Origin: Streptomyces odontomachi | GTDB lineage: Bacteria; Actinomycetota; Actinomycetes; Streptomycetales; Streptomycetaceae | Reading direction: 5' to 3' | Length of the DNA stretch: 64,000 nt | NCBI RefSeq assembly: GCF_024435355.1 | Contig: NZ_JAMJWG010000007.1 | Span: forward strand, 297,943-361,942 | Shown here: positions 1 through 8,532 of the stretch, one piece after another | Layout: the number at the start of each line of letters is the position of its first letter | Numbering within the stretch: the first letter of the stretch is position 1 | Position numbers and translations under genes: made by a program | The notes under the pieces: generated by a model | What the model saw: only the letters and a program-made list of their open reading frames with translations | Told to the model about the DNA's origin: nothing | Databases searched by the model: none

Positions 1-1064
1 ACGTCCTCCTCCGCCGTGCCGGTCGGCAACGACACCCGCACGTTGCCCTCGCTCAGCACCCCCATCGCCTTGAGCACATGGCTCGGCGTCAGCGTGCTGC
101 TCGTGCAGGACGAACCCGACGACACCGAGAAACCGGCCCGGTCCAGCTCATGCAGCAGGGTCTCTCCATCGACATAGAGACACGAGAACGTGACCAGGTG
201 CGGCAGCCTGCGCACCGGGTCGCCCACCACCTCCACATCCGGCACCACGGCAGGCACCCGCGCCCGGATCCGCTCCGTCAACACCCGCAACCGGGCCGCT
301 TCCGCCGCCGCCTCACCGCGCACGGCGCGCAGCGCGGCAGCGGCCGCCACGATCGCCGGAACGTTCTCGAAGCCCGCGGCACGCCCCGACTCGCGCTCGT
401 CGTGCGGTCCCGGTGGCGCGAACCGGGTCCCCTTGCGGACGACGAGCAGCCCGACACCCGCCGGGCCACCCCACTTGTGCGCGCTCGCGGTCAGCAGCGA
501 CCAGGTGCCGGGCACCGCGCCCCACGGCAACGACTGCGCCGCGTCCACCAGCAACGGCACATCCGCGGCGCGGCAGGCGCCGGCCACCTCGTCGACCGGC
601 TGTACGGTGCCGACCTCGTGGTTGGCCGACTGGAGGCAGGCCACCGCGGTGTCGGGGCGCAGGGCGTGCGCGAACGCGTCGGGGGAGACGGCGCCGGCAC
701 GGTCCACCGGGACCTCGGTGACGGTGCCGCCGTCGGACTCGTGCAGCTCGGCGCCGTGCAGCACCGCCGAGTGTTCGACGGCGGAGACCACCAGATGGCG
801 GCCGGTGCGGCGGCGGCCGGCCAGCGCGCCGGCGAGCGCGGTGTGCACGGCGCGGGTGCCGGACGAGGTGAACACCAGCTCGTCCGGCCGGCAACCGACG
901 GCCTCCGCGGCGGTCTCGCGAGCCGCGTCCAGCAGCATCCGGGCGCGGCGACCCTCCCGGTAGAGCCGGGCGGGGTCCGCCCAGCCCTCGTCCAGCGCGG
1001 CGTGCAGGGCCTGACGGGCGACGGGGTGCAGAGGTGCGGTGGAGGCGGCGTCGAAGTACGGCAC
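1..1064 (-). CDS. Class V aminotransferase, cysteine desulfurase-like (partial, 3' end off the window)
   Basis: This is a PLP-dependent class V aminotransferase of the NifS/IscS/SufS type, which would release sulfur from cysteine as an enzyme persulfide. The reverse strand reads from GTG at 1064 as MPYFDAASTAPLHP, the usual N-terminus. It continues through a phosphate-contact region (FTSSGTRAVH), the HEVGTVQPV segment, DAAQSLPWG and the PLP-lysine motif SAHKWGGPAG. Near the edge SSGSSCTSS carries the expected catalytic-loop Cys, followed by HVLKAMG. About 354 codons are visible of roughly 380-390. No strong ribosome site precedes the GTG, and no in-frame ATG lies just upstream, so the start is tentative. 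A 19-copy repeat array lies directly upstream. A second class V aminotransferase starts at 13776. Family assignment is firm; the exact sulfur-transfer role is inferred. Confidence 0.9.
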   Translation of the reverse strand, partial: MPYFDAASTAPLHPVARQALHAALDEGWADPARLYREGRRARMLLDAARETAAEAVGCRPDELVFTSSGTRAVHTALAGALAGRRRTGRHLVVSAVEHSAVLHGAELHESDGGTVTEVPVDRAGAVSPDAFAHALRPDTAVACLQSANHEVGTVQPVDEVAGACRAADVPLLVDAAQSLPWGAVPGTWSLLTASAHKWGGPAGVGLLVVRKGTRFAPPGPHDERESGRAAGFENVPAIVAAAAALRAVRGEAAAEAARLRVLTERIRARVPAVVPDVEVVGDPVRRLPHLVTFSCLYVDGETLLHELDRAGFSVSSGSSCTSSTLTPSHVLKAMGVLSEGNVRVSLPTGTAEED

Positions 1065-1127
1065 GATGCGTACGGTAACCCGGGCCCGGGAGCGCCCCGG
1101 CCCGCCAGCCACCCCGGCCGCCACTTT

Positions 1128-1535
1128 GTCCTGCGGACGGCCTCCCTTCTCCTGCGGACGGCCTCCCTTCTCCTGCGGAGGGCTCCCTTCTCCTGCGGAG
1201 GACCCGCTCTCCTGCGGATTGCCTGCTTATCTCGTGCGGAGGACCCGCTCTCCTGCGGAGGCCCGCTCTCCTGTGGGGCCCCTTCTCCTGCGGGGCGCCG
1301 CCCGTAGAGCGGCGCCGCGCCCCTTTGCTGCCGGGGCCCCTCCTCCTGCGGGGGCTCCCTTCTCCTGCGGAGGGCTTCCCTTCTCCTGTGGGGGGCGCCC
1401 TTCTTCTGCGGGGGGCTTCCCTTCTTCTGCGGGGGGGGGCTTCCCTGCTCCTGTGGGGGCTCGACTCTCCTGCGGAGCCCCTCCTCCTGCGGAGGCCCCC
1501 TCTCCCGCAGAGGCCCCCCTCTCCTGCGGAGGGCT
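1128..1535. repeat. Array of about 19 copies of a CTCCTGCGG core
   Basis: The core CTCCTGCGG, or a one- or two-base variant, recurs about 19 times with mostly 19-23 nt from core to core. It is commonly followed by AGGGC and CTCCCTT. On the minus strand the core is CCGCAGGAG, which contains AGGAG. A GGCGCC-rich palindrome interrupts the array near 1295-1320. The array makes long arginine- and glycine-rich open frames in several frames, which I regard as artefacts. It sits 65-470 bp upstream of the minus-strand start at 1064. Confidence 0.85.
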
Positions 1536-2280
1536 CCCACGGCTTCGGTGCGCGCCGGTGGTGGACTGCCGGTTTCGTACGTCTGTTTGCGCAGTTCCCC
1601 GCGCCCCTGAGCGTGGGCGTCCTTGGCCTTGAGGGTGCCGGTCCTGCGGCCTGTGGGTGGGGCAGCGAGCGGTGCCGTGGCTGGTTTCTTATGAGCCGCC
1701 TTCTTATAAGCCGCCCGCACGGGCGGCGGGTACGCAGGGGCGCGCGCACGAGCAGGCGCGCACGAGCAGGCGCCTCGGCGGCCAGGGGCGCGTGCCAAGC
1801 AGAGGTGCGGGGCGGGGCATTTGCGGCTCGGTGCTCCTTGGGTAGGTGCCCGTCGAACCGAGGGCGTCCGACCTCAGGGGCGCGGGGAACTGCGCGACCG
1901 ACCACGACGGGACCGTCAGGTCGCCACCGTCCCGAAGGGGCAGTTCCTGTCGCGGCTCCGCGCCGGAGCCGTAGATCGCCAAGATCCCGCGGCCCCCTGT
2001 TCCTGGGCATCGGACCGCCTCCGCGGGCCCTGTGGCGAGCCCGGCCCCGGGGGCGCGGCGGGTCTCGTCACCACCCGCGCGTGCGGGCGGGAAATGAAAA
2101 GAACGCGACCGGGGGCACCCCGCGGCGCGTTGGGCACCCCCTCCTCGCGCAGGCCTGAATTGCGTCCAGTAGGGTTTGCTCCGCATAAACATCCAAACCC
2201 TGCCCGTGTGCGGGACGGCGACCGACCAGCGGGAAGGCCGCAGCCGAAATGCGCGGGCGAGACTCTCGGGAAGGCGCTAC
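1536..2280. other. Intergenic region with an inverted pair of a dispersed repeat, upstream of ctaC
   Basis: No convincing gene is seen. At 1588-1608 the strand reads GCGCAGTTCCCCGCGCCCCT, and at 1876-1897 the inverse GGGGCGCGGGGAACTGCGCG. The two arms of the dispersed GTTCCCCGCG element therefore flank about 270 bp. Promoter sequences for the oxidase genes should lie between about 2150 and 2280. A purine-rich GGGAAGG about 10 bp before the GTG at 2281 is a plausible ribosome site. Confidence 0.6.
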
Positions 2281-3339
2281 GTGAGTCCCAACGGCTCCGA
2301 CCTCCCCCGCACCTCAGAGGGCTCCCCCACTGCCCTCACGGGCGTGGGTGGGGGCACCCCCATGCCCATTAGGCGATGGGGGAGTACCCCCAGCGGTACC
2401 CCCGCCTCGCGGCGCCCGATGCGGCGGAGGCTGCCGCAGGTGCTGACTGCGGGCCTGATCCTCGTGACCGCCACCGGTTGCACATACAAGGATTTCCCCC
2501 GCCTCGGCCTGCCCACCCCCGCCACGGAGGAGGCGCCACGCGTCCTCTCCCTGTGGCAGGGCTCCTGGGCCGCGGCGCTCGCTGTGGGCGTGCTCGTCTG
2601 GGGCCTGATCCTGTGGGCCGCCATCTTCCACCGGCGCAGCCGCACCAAGGTCGAGGTGCCCCCTCAGACCCGGTACAACATGCCCCTCGAGGCGCTGTAC
2701 ACGGTGGTCCCCATCATCATCGTCTCGGTGCTCTTCTACTTCACCGCGCGCGATGAGTCCAAGCTCCTCGGGCTCTCCGACAAGCCGGCCCACACCATCA
2801 ACGTGGTCGGCTACCAGTGGAGCTGGGGCTTCAACTACGTGGAGGACGTGAAGGGCTCCACCGGTGACGCCAAGACGGCCAAGGAGCTGGCCGCCATTCC
2901 GGACCGGTTCAAGGAAGACTTCCCGGCCCACGCAGGCGGCGTCTACGAGGTCGGCACGCCGGGCGAGCGCAATCCGCAGAACAACAACCCCGGCCCCACC
3001 CTCTGGCTCCCCAAGGGCGAGAAGGTCCGCTTCGTGCTGACCTCGCGGGACGTCATCCACTCCTTCTGGGTGCTGCCGTTCCTCATGAAGATGGACGACA
3101 TCCCGGGCCACACCAACTCCTTCGAAGTGACCCCGACGAAGGAGGGCACCTTCCGTGGCAAGTGCGCCGAACTGTGCGGCGTCGACCACTCCCGGATGCT
3201 CTTCAACGTGAAGGTCGTCTCTCCCGAGCGTTACCAGAAGCACCTCCAGGAGCTCGCGGCGAAGGGGCAGACCGGGTACGTCCCGGCGGGTATCGCCCAG
3301 ACGAGCCATGAGAAGAACCGGGAGACGAACAACCTGTGA
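2281..3339 (+). CDS. ctaC: Cytochrome c oxidase subunit II
   Basis: This is subunit II of the aa3-type cytochrome c oxidase. It holds the CuA centre that accepts electrons from the cytochrome bc1 complex. The protein of 352 residues has a lipoprotein signal peptide (RRR, hydrophobic stretch, lipobox ending in Cys67), two membrane helices (about 90-115 and 135-155) and the periplasmic CuA domain. Ligands are visible as His260 (DVIHSFWVLPF) and the cluster Cys295, Cys299, His303 in CAELCGVDHSRM. GTG 2281 is chosen because GGGAAGG precedes it and its first residues (SPNGSD) look like the native start. Residues 14-37 are encoded by a dispersed palindromic repeat, making the protein roughly 30 residues longer than the S. 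coelicolor protein as I remember it. An alternative start is ATG 2419. The stop overlaps the ctaD start (GTGA). Confidence 0.95.
   Translation: MSPNGSDLPRTSEGSPTALTGVGGGTPMPIRRWGSTPSGTPASRRPMRRRLPQVLTAGLILVTATGCTYKDFPRLGLPTPATEEAPRVLSLWQGSWAAALAVGVLVWGLILWAAIFHRRSRTKVEVPPQTRYNMPLEALYTVVPIIIVSVLFYFTARDESKLLGLSDKPAHTINVVGYQWSWGFNYVEDVKGSTGDAKTAKELAAIPDRFKEDFPAHAGGVYEVGTPGERNPQNNNPGPTLWLPKGEKVRFVLTSRDVIHSFWVLPFLMKMDDIPGHTNSFEVTPTKEGTFRGKCAELCGVDHSRMLFNVKVVSPERYQKHLQELAAKGQTGYVPAGIAQTSHEKNRETNNL
2321..2391. repeat. Dispersed palindromic repeat inserted in frame in ctaC
   Basis: The segment opens with CTCCCCCACTGCCCT, then GGGCGTGGG and GGGGGCACCCCCA, and closes with GGGGGAGTACCCCC. The same core is found outside genes at 7620-7668 (inverted) and 13572-13612. 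Here it encodes about 24 residues rich in Gly, Pro, Ser and Thr ahead of the ctaC signal peptide, without shifting the frame. Confidence 0.85.
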
Positions 3340-5075
3340 GCATCATCGACGAACCCCAACGCGGCACCGGGTCGCCTTCGGAGACGTACGAGAGCCAGCT
3401 CCCGGTGCGGCGCAGGCAGCCCGGTGGCGCCGTCGTCAAGTGGCTCACCACCACCGACCACAAGACGATCGGCACCCTCTACCTGGCCACGTCGTTCGCG
3501 TTCTTCCTCATCGGCGGCGTGCTGGCCCTCTTCATGCGTGCCGAGCTCGCCCGTCCGGGTGAGCAGATCATGTCGAACGAGCAGTTCAACCAGGCGTTCA
3601 CGATGCACGGCACGATCATGCTGCTGATGTTCGCGACGCCGCTGTTCGCCGGCTTCGCGAACTGGATCATGCCGCTCCAGATCGGCTCGCCCGATGTGGC
3701 GTTCCCGCGGCTGAACATGTTCGCCTACTGGCTGTACCTGTTCGGCTCGCTCATCGCGGTGGGTGGCTTCCTCACCCCCGACGGCGCCGCCGACTTCGGC
3801 TGGTTCGCCTACTCGCCGCTGTCGGACGCGGTCCGCTCGCCGGGCGTCGGCGCCGACATGTGGATCATGGGTCTGGCCTTCTCCGGCTTCGGCACCATCC
3901 TCGGCTCGGTCAACTTCATCACCACCATCATCTGCATGCGCGCTCCCGGCATGACGATGTTCCGCATGCCGATCTTCGTGTGGAACGTGCTGCTGACCGG
4001 TGTGCTGGTGCTGCTCGCCTTCCCCGTGCTGGCCGCCGCGCTGCTGGCGCTGGAGGCCGACCGCAAGTTCGGCGCTCATGTGTTCGATGCGGCCAACGGT
4101 GGGGCCTTGCTCTGGCAACACCTCTTCTGGTTCTTCGGCCATCCAGAGGTGTACATCATCGCCTTGCCGTTCTTCGGCATCATCTCCGAGGTCATCCCGG
4201 TCTTCAGCCGCAAGCCGATGTTCGGCTACGGCGGTCTGATCGGCGCCACCATCGCCATCGCCGGCCTGTCCGTGACGGTGTGGGCGCACCACATGTACGT
4301 CACCGGTGGCGTGCTGCTGCCGTTCTTCTCCTTCATGACCTTCCTGATCGCGGTGCCCACCGGTGTGAAGTTCTTCAACTGGCTAGGCACCATGTGGAAG
4401 GGCTCGTTGTCCTTCGAGACACCGATGCTCTGGTCGGTCGGCTTCCTGATCACGTTCCTCTTCGGCGGTCTGACCGGCATCATCCTGGCCTCGCCGCCGA
4501 TGGACTTCCACATCTCCGACTCGTACTTCGTCGTCGCGCACTTCCACTACGTCGTCTTCGGCACCGTGGTCTTCGCGATGTTCGCCGGCTTCCACTTCTG
4601 GTGGCCGAAGTTCACCGGCAAGATGTTGGACGAGCGGCTCGGGAAGATCACCTTCTGGACGCTGTTCATCGGCTTCCACGGCACGTTCCTCGTCCAGCAC
4701 TGGCTGGGCGCGGAGGGCATGCCGCGGCGCTACGCGGACTACCTGGCGGCGGACGGCTTCACCACGCTGAACACCATCTCCACCATCAGCTCCTTCGTCC
4801 TCGGCGCGTCGATGCTGCCGTTCCTCTACAACGTCTGGAAGACCGCCAAGTACGGCAAGAAGGTCGGCGTCGACGACCCGTGGGGCTTCGGCCGCTCCCT
4901 GGAGTGGGCGACCAGTTGCCCGCCGCCGCGGCACAACTTCCTCACGCTGCCGCGTATCCGCAGTGAGTCCCCGGCCTTCGACCTGCACCACCCGGAGATC
5001 TCCGCGCTCGACCAGCTGGAGAACGTCCCGGCCGGCGTCGGCGGCAGCACGGGCGGTAAGGAGGCCGGAAAGTGA
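3336..5075 (+). CDS. ctaD: Cytochrome c oxidase subunit I
   Basis: This is the catalytic subunit of the aa3 oxidase. It reduces O2 at the heme a3-CuB site and pumps protons. At 579 residues with about twelve membrane helices it has the standard length. Visible landmarks are TTDHKTIGTLY near the N-terminus, FTMHGTIM (low-spin heme His), the CuB motif WFFGHPEVYIIALPFFG with the cross-linked His-Tyr, the WAHHMYVTGG His pair, and VVAHFHYVVFG with the heme a3 and heme a histidines. The GTG start overlaps the ctaC stop by 4 bp, implying translational coupling. The stop overlaps the next gene by 4 bp as well. Confidence 0.98.
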   Translation: MSIIDEPQRGTGSPSETYESQLPVRRRQPGGAVVKWLTTTDHKTIGTLYLATSFAFFLIGGVLALFMRAELARPGEQIMSNEQFNQAFTMHGTIMLLMFATPLFAGFANWIMPLQIGSPDVAFPRLNMFAYWLYLFGSLIAVGGFLTPDGAADFGWFAYSPLSDAVRSPGVGADMWIMGLAFSGFGTILGSVNFITTIICMRAPGMTMFRMPIFVWNVLLTGVLVLLAFPVLAAALLALEADRKFGAHVFDAANGGALLWQHLFWFFGHPEVYIIALPFFGIISEVIPVFSRKPMFGYGGLIGATIAIAGLSVTVWAHHMYVTGGVLLPFFSFMTFLIAVPTGVKFFNWLGTMWKGSLSFETPMLWSVGFLITFLFGGLTGIILASPPMDFHISDSYFVVAHFHYVVFGTVVFAMFAGFHFWWPKFTGKMLDERLGKITFWTLFIGFHGTFLVQHWLGAEGMPRRYADYLAADGFTTLNTISTISSFVLGASMLPFLYNVWKTAKYGKKVGVDDPWGFGRSLEWATSCPPPRHNFLTLPRIRSESPAFDLHHPEISALDQLENVPAGVGGSTGGKEAGK

Positions 5076-5470
5076 AGATCCAGGGCAAGATGTTCCTCTG
5101 GCTCGCCGTCTTCATCCTGACCATTGCCGTGGTCTACGGCCTCTGGTCGAAGGAGCCGGCCGGCACCACCGCCCTGTTCCTGGCGTTCGGCCTGAGCGTC
5201 ATGATCGGCTACTACCTGGCCTTCACGGCCCGGCGGGTCGACGCGGGCGCGCAGGACAACAAGAACGCGGACGTCGCGGACGACGCCGGTGAGGTGGGCT
5301 TCTTCAGCCCGCACAGCTGGCAGCCGCTCGCCCTCGCGATCGGCGGCGCGCTCGCCTTCATGGGAATCATCTTCGGCTGGTGGCTGCTGTACTTCTCGTT
5401 GCCGATCATCCTCGTCGGCCTGTTCGGCTGGGTATTCGAGTACTACCGCGGTGAGAACCAGAACCAGTGA
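5072..5470 (+). CDS. ctaF: Cytochrome c oxidase subunit IV (actinobacterial)
   Basis: This is the small actinobacterial subunit IV of the aa3 oxidase, a structural membrane protein of the bc1-aa3 supercomplex. It has 132 residues and four hydrophobic segments (about 5-22, 30-48, 85-103 and 105-122). The N-terminus MKIQGKMFLWLAVFI is typical, and a GEVGFFSPHSWQPL segment sits in the loop before the second helix pair. The GTG start overlaps the ctaD stop (GTGA). It closes the ctaC-ctaD-ctaF unit, followed by a strong hairpin. Confidence 0.93.
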   Translation: MKIQGKMFLWLAVFILTIAVVYGLWSKEPAGTTALFLAFGLSVMIGYYLAFTARRVDAGAQDNKNADVADDAGEVGFFSPHSWQPLALAIGGALAFMGIIFGWWLLYFSLPIILVGLFGWVFEYYRGENQNQ

Positions 5471-5552
5471 GCCACGGCGGCCCACGCGTACGGTGCCGGC
5501 TTGCCGCGCCCCGTACGCCGTGACCACCGGCCGCGGCTGACGTCGAGCAGCC

Positions 5553-5591
5553 ACGGGCCCGGACCCTCCTCCAAGGAGCGTCCGGGCCCGT
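5553..5591 (+). terminator. Hairpin terminator after ctaF
   Basis: Perfect 11-bp arms ACGGGCCCGGA (5553-5563) and TCCGGGCCCGT (5581-5591) enclose a 17-nt loop, 83 bp after the ctaF stop. There is no long T tract, which is usual for Streptomyces. Confidence 0.7.
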
Positions 5592-5671
5592 CCGTTTGCC
5601 CGGGTGGGCCCCGCCACTCGATCAGCTCACTGACCGCGCCGTCCCGGGCGATCCTCCCTAGCGTGAAACGC

Positions 5672-6937
5672 ATGAACGAGTCAGCGCGTACCCGCATGGT
5701 ATGGAGCTGTTCGCTGCTGGTGGCCGCCCTCACTGCAGCCACCGCGGCCTGCAGCTCCGGTAACCAGCTCACGGCCGAGCCCTACGACGCGGCGTCCCAG
5801 ATCGCGTTGGGTGGCCTCAAGGACGGCGGCACGGCCGATCCGGACAAGCCCCTGGAAGTCACCTCACGCGGCGACGGCGGACGCATCACCGACGTCACCG
5901 CGCACGACGAGTCGGGCCGCTACGTGGCAGGCAAACTGTCCGACGACGGCCGCCACTGGCGCAGTACCGCAACCCTGGCCGCCGGCGCCCACTACACCGT
6001 CAGGGTCAGCACCGAGAACAGCGACGGCGAACCCGGCCGCAAGGTCCTCAGCTTCGACACCGGACACCCCCAGCACGCGACGAAGAAGCTGACGGTGGCC
6101 TTCGGGCCCAAGGCCGGCGAGTACGGCGTGGGGCAGCCCATCACCGCCAAGCTGAGCGCCCCCGTCCACGACCGGGCCGCCAGGATCACCGTGGAGCGCG
6201 CCCTCGGCGTGCAGTCCGAGCCCGCGGTCGAGGGCAGCTGGTACTGGGTGGACGCCAAGACGCTGCACTACCGGCCGCGCGAGTACTGGCCGGCGCACGC
6301 CACCATCCAGGTGCGCAGCGGCCTGAAGGGCATGCGGATCGACGACAGCCTGTGGGGCGGCGACTCCAAGCCGCTGAAGGTCACCACCGGCGACCGCATA
6401 GAAGCGGTCACCAACGCCAGTGACCACACCCTGACCGTCTACCGCAACGGCGAGGACATCAAGGACATCCCCGTGACCACCGGCAAGCCGGGCTTCGAGA
6501 CCCGCAACGGCATCAAGGTGGTCCTGGAGAAGCAGTCCTTCGTCCAGATGAAGAGCTCCACCGTCGGCATCGCCGAGGGCAGCGGCGACTCGTACGACCT
6601 TCCGGTGCACTGGGCCACCCGGGTCACCTGGAGCGGCGAGTACGTACACGCAGCGCCCTGGTCGGAGGGCTCGCAGGGCTCCGCCAACGTCAGCCACGGC
6701 TGCACCGGCATGAGCACCGAGAACGCGGAGTGGTTCTACAACACGGTGCGCGAGGGCGACATCGTGCGGGTGGTGGGCAGCGACGGCGAGACCATGACCC
6801 CGTTCGACAACGGCTACGGCGACTGGAACCTGGGCTGGGCCAAATGGCGCGAGGGCAGCGCGCTGCTGGGCGGCGGCAACGCGGACCCGGGCCAGCAACA
6901 GGCCGAAGCGACGGCTCGCCTTCGCCCGGAGGTCTGA
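5672..6937 (+). CDS. Lipoprotein L,D-transpeptidase (YkuD, Ig-like domains)
   Basis: This is a cell-wall L,D-transpeptidase that would form 3-3 cross-links in peptidoglycan on the outer face of the membrane. The 421-residue protein has a lipoprotein signal with an AATAACSS lipobox. Two Ig-like domains follow (about 45-160 and 160-250), as in mycobacterial LdtMt2. The C-terminal YkuD domain carries the catalytic motif SHGCTGM with Cys344 and an upstream HWATRV segment. The last 50 residues (GDWNLGWAKWREGSAL) fit the C-terminal extension of this group. ATG 5672 is preferred because a TAGCGT -10 box at 5659-5664 would place the transcript start on it (leaderless). GTG 5663 is an alternative in the same frame. 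It sits alone between the two respiratory gene blocks. Confidence 0.93.
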   Translation: MNESARTRMVWSCSLLVAALTAATAACSSGNQLTAEPYDAASQIALGGLKDGGTADPDKPLEVTSRGDGGRITDVTAHDESGRYVAGKLSDDGRHWRSTATLAAGAHYTVRVSTENSDGEPGRKVLSFDTGHPQHATKKLTVAFGPKAGEYGVGQPITAKLSAPVHDRAARITVERALGVQSEPAVEGSWYWVDAKTLHYRPREYWPAHATIQVRSGLKGMRIDDSLWGGDSKPLKVTTGDRIEAVTNASDHTLTVYRNGEDIKDIPVTTGKPGFETRNGIKVVLEKQSFVQMKSSTVGIAEGSGDSYDLPVHWATRVTWSGEYVHAAPWSEGSQGSANVSHGCTGMSTENAEWFYNTVREGDIVRVVGSDGETMTPFDNGYGDWNLGWAKWREGSALLGGGNADPGQQQAEATARLRPEV

Positions 6938-6975
6938 CCCCCGGGACCCCTGCGGCGACGGCCGCCACGTCGCAC

Positions 6976-7110
6976 TCAAAGGGGCGCGGGGAACTGCGCG
7001 ACCAGCCCACCACCGGCCGGTGGTCCGGACACGACGGAAACGGCCCCTTCGGGCCGGTGACGACCCGCAGGGTCACGTCGTGGCTGGTCGCGCAGTTCCC
7101 CGCGCCCCTT
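6976..7110. repeat. 135-bp dispersed inverted-repeat element
   Basis: The left end GGGGCGCGGGGAACTGCGCG and the right end CGCGCAGTTCCCCGCGCCCC are exact inverses. Inside, CCACCGGCCGGTGG and CCCCTTCGGGCC form smaller palindromes. The whole could fold into one long hairpin and lies between convergent genes, so it may also act as a terminator. Related copies occur at 1588-1897, 26446-27028, about 34395-34645 and about 47680-47835. Confidence 0.8.
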
Positions 7111-7172
7111 AACGTGCGCACCCGGCGCCGCAAAGGCGCCGTGAGTGCGCACCGGCGCCGCTAGGGCACCGT

Positions 7173-7574
7173 CTACGCCTCGACGGCGAGCCGCGACCGC
7201 AGCAGACCGGCGAGCGCGTCGGCGAACTCGACGGGCTCGACCGGCAGCGTCACCGCCGCGTCCGCCCGGCTCCAGGTGGCCAGCCACGCGTCCTGCGGGC
7301 GGCCGATGAGCAGCAGGACCGGCGGGCAGCGGAAGATCTCGTCCTTGATCTGCCGGCATACGCCCATGCCGCCCGCGGGCACCGCCTCGCCGTCCAGCAC
7401 ACAGACGTCGATGCCGCCCTGGCCCAGCTCCTTGAGCACGGCGGGCAGGGTCGCGCACTCCACGAACTCCACCTCGGGCACATCGGTGGCCGGCCTGCGG
7501 CCCGTCGCGAGGCGCACCTCCTCGCGGGTGCGGGCGTTGTCGCTGTAGACCAGCACCGTGGCGGTGGCCTGCAT
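7173..7574 (-). CDS. Response-regulator receiver-like protein
   Basis: The 133-residue protein resembles a stand-alone receiver (CheY-like) domain. A beta strand TVLVYSDNART opens it. CVLDGEAVPAGGMGVCRQIK corresponds to the phospho-acceptor loop, and VLLLIGRPQD and AVTLPVEP to the beta 4/beta 5 regions, where Thr/Pro replaces the usual Lys-Pro. The acidic pocket is incomplete (SDN rather than DDD), so phosphorylation is uncertain. GGAGGAG lies 3 nt before ATG 7574, fixing the start. It is transcribed opposite to the flanking respiratory genes, and no kinase partner is adjacent. Its function is unknown to me beyond the fold. Confidence 0.85.
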   Translation of the reverse strand: MQATATVLVYSDNARTREEVRLATGRRPATDVPEVEFVECATLPAVLKELGQGGIDVCVLDGEAVPAGGMGVCRQIKDEIFRCPPVLLLIGRPQDAWLATWSRADAAVTLPVEPVEFADALAGLLRSRLAVEA

Positions 7575-7619
7575 GGCTCCTCCGGCTTTCTCGGCGGCTT
7601 CCGGGCGGCTGCCCGGCGG

Positions 7620-7668
7620 CTCTCCCCGTGGGGGCACCTCCCACGCCCGTTCAGGGCAGTGGGGGACC
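7620..7668. repeat. Dispersed palindromic repeat (inverted copy)
   Basis: On the minus strand this reads GTCCCCCACTGCCCTGAACG then GGCGTGGGAGGTGCCCCCAC. It is the same element as that inside ctaC and at 13572. It lies 46-94 bp upstream of the start at 7574. Confidence 0.75.
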
Positions 7669-7839
7669 TCGAGCGAGCGCACCGGACCCCGATGTCGCGG
7701 ATGCTACTCCCTCAGCTCCCCGGTCAACACGGCGTCCCACCCTGTACGGGCCTGACCGGAGCGGCCGCACACGCGCACGGACACACCGAACGGCACCCCC
7801 CGGAGTGAGTGCAAGATAAGCGACCGACATAATGACGGC

Positions 7840-8451
7840 GTGGCGACAGCAACGACAGTAGAAACCGGACACGCGCACCCGACGGTGAACCGGCCGAACC
7901 TCACCAGTGTCGGAACCATCATCTGGCTGAGTTCCGAGCTGATGTTCTTCGCGGCCCTTTTCGCGATGTACTTCACCCTTCGATCGGTGACCGGGCCCGA
8001 TCACTGGAAGGCGATGGCGGACTCGCTGAACATTCCGTTCTCGGCGACCAACACGACCATCCTGGTGCTCTCCTCGCTCACCTGCCAGCTCGGCGTCTTC
8101 GCCGCCGAGCGCGGTGACGTGAAGAAGCTGCGCGGATGGTTCATCGTCACCTTCATCATGGGTGCGATCTTCATCGGCGGTCAGATCTTCGAGTACACCA
8201 ACCTGGTCAAGGAGGACGGCATCTCGCTCTCCTCCGACCCGTACGGTTCGGTGTTCTACCTGACCACCGGCTTCCACGGGCTGCACGTGACGGGCGGACT
8301 CATCGCCTTCCTGCTGCTCCTCGGCCGCACCTACGCGGCCCGCAGGTTCACCCACTCCCAGGCCACGGCCGCCATCGTCGTGTCGTACTACTGGCACTTC
8401 GTCGATGTGGTCTGGATCGGCCTCTTCGCCACGATCTACCTGATCAAGTAA
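7840..8451 (+). CDS. ctaE: Cytochrome c oxidase subunit III
   Basis: This is subunit III of the aa3 oxidase, a structural subunit that supports proton uptake stability. The 203-residue protein has five to six membrane helices. Visible features are the start MATATTVETGHAHPTVNRPN, the first helix GTIIWLSSELMFFAALFAMYF with its conserved Glu, and FHGLHVTGGL and YYWHFVDVVWIGLF near the C-terminus. GTG 7840 is the only sensible start. The actinobacterial arrangement with ctaE heading the qcrCAB genes, apart from ctaCDF, is reproduced here. An 81-bp gap separates it from qcrC. Confidence 0.96.
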   Translation: MATATTVETGHAHPTVNRPNLTSVGTIIWLSSELMFFAALFAMYFTLRSVTGPDHWKAMADSLNIPFSATNTTILVLSSLTCQLGVFAAERGDVKKLRGWFIVTFIMGAIFIGGQIFEYTNLVKEDGISLSSDPYGSVFYLTTGFHGLHVTGGLIAFLLLLGRTYAARRFTHSQATAAIVVSYYWHFVDVVWIGLFATIYLIK

Positions 8452-8532
8452 TCGGCCGCGGCCCGCCCACAGCCGAAGCATCGCACCATCCCTGAAGCAT
8501 CGACGCAGAAGATCCTGACACCGGGGTAATCC

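Noticed and set aside
1128..1535. Possible CRISPR array
   Set aside because: The conserved core is only about nine bases, the spacers are short and similar to each other, and no cas gene is present.
313..2010. Long minus-strand open frame (over 560 codons) across the repeat array
   Set aside because: Its product is Arg/Gly/Pro-rich and repetitive, follows the DNA repeat, and overlaps the real aminotransferase in another frame.
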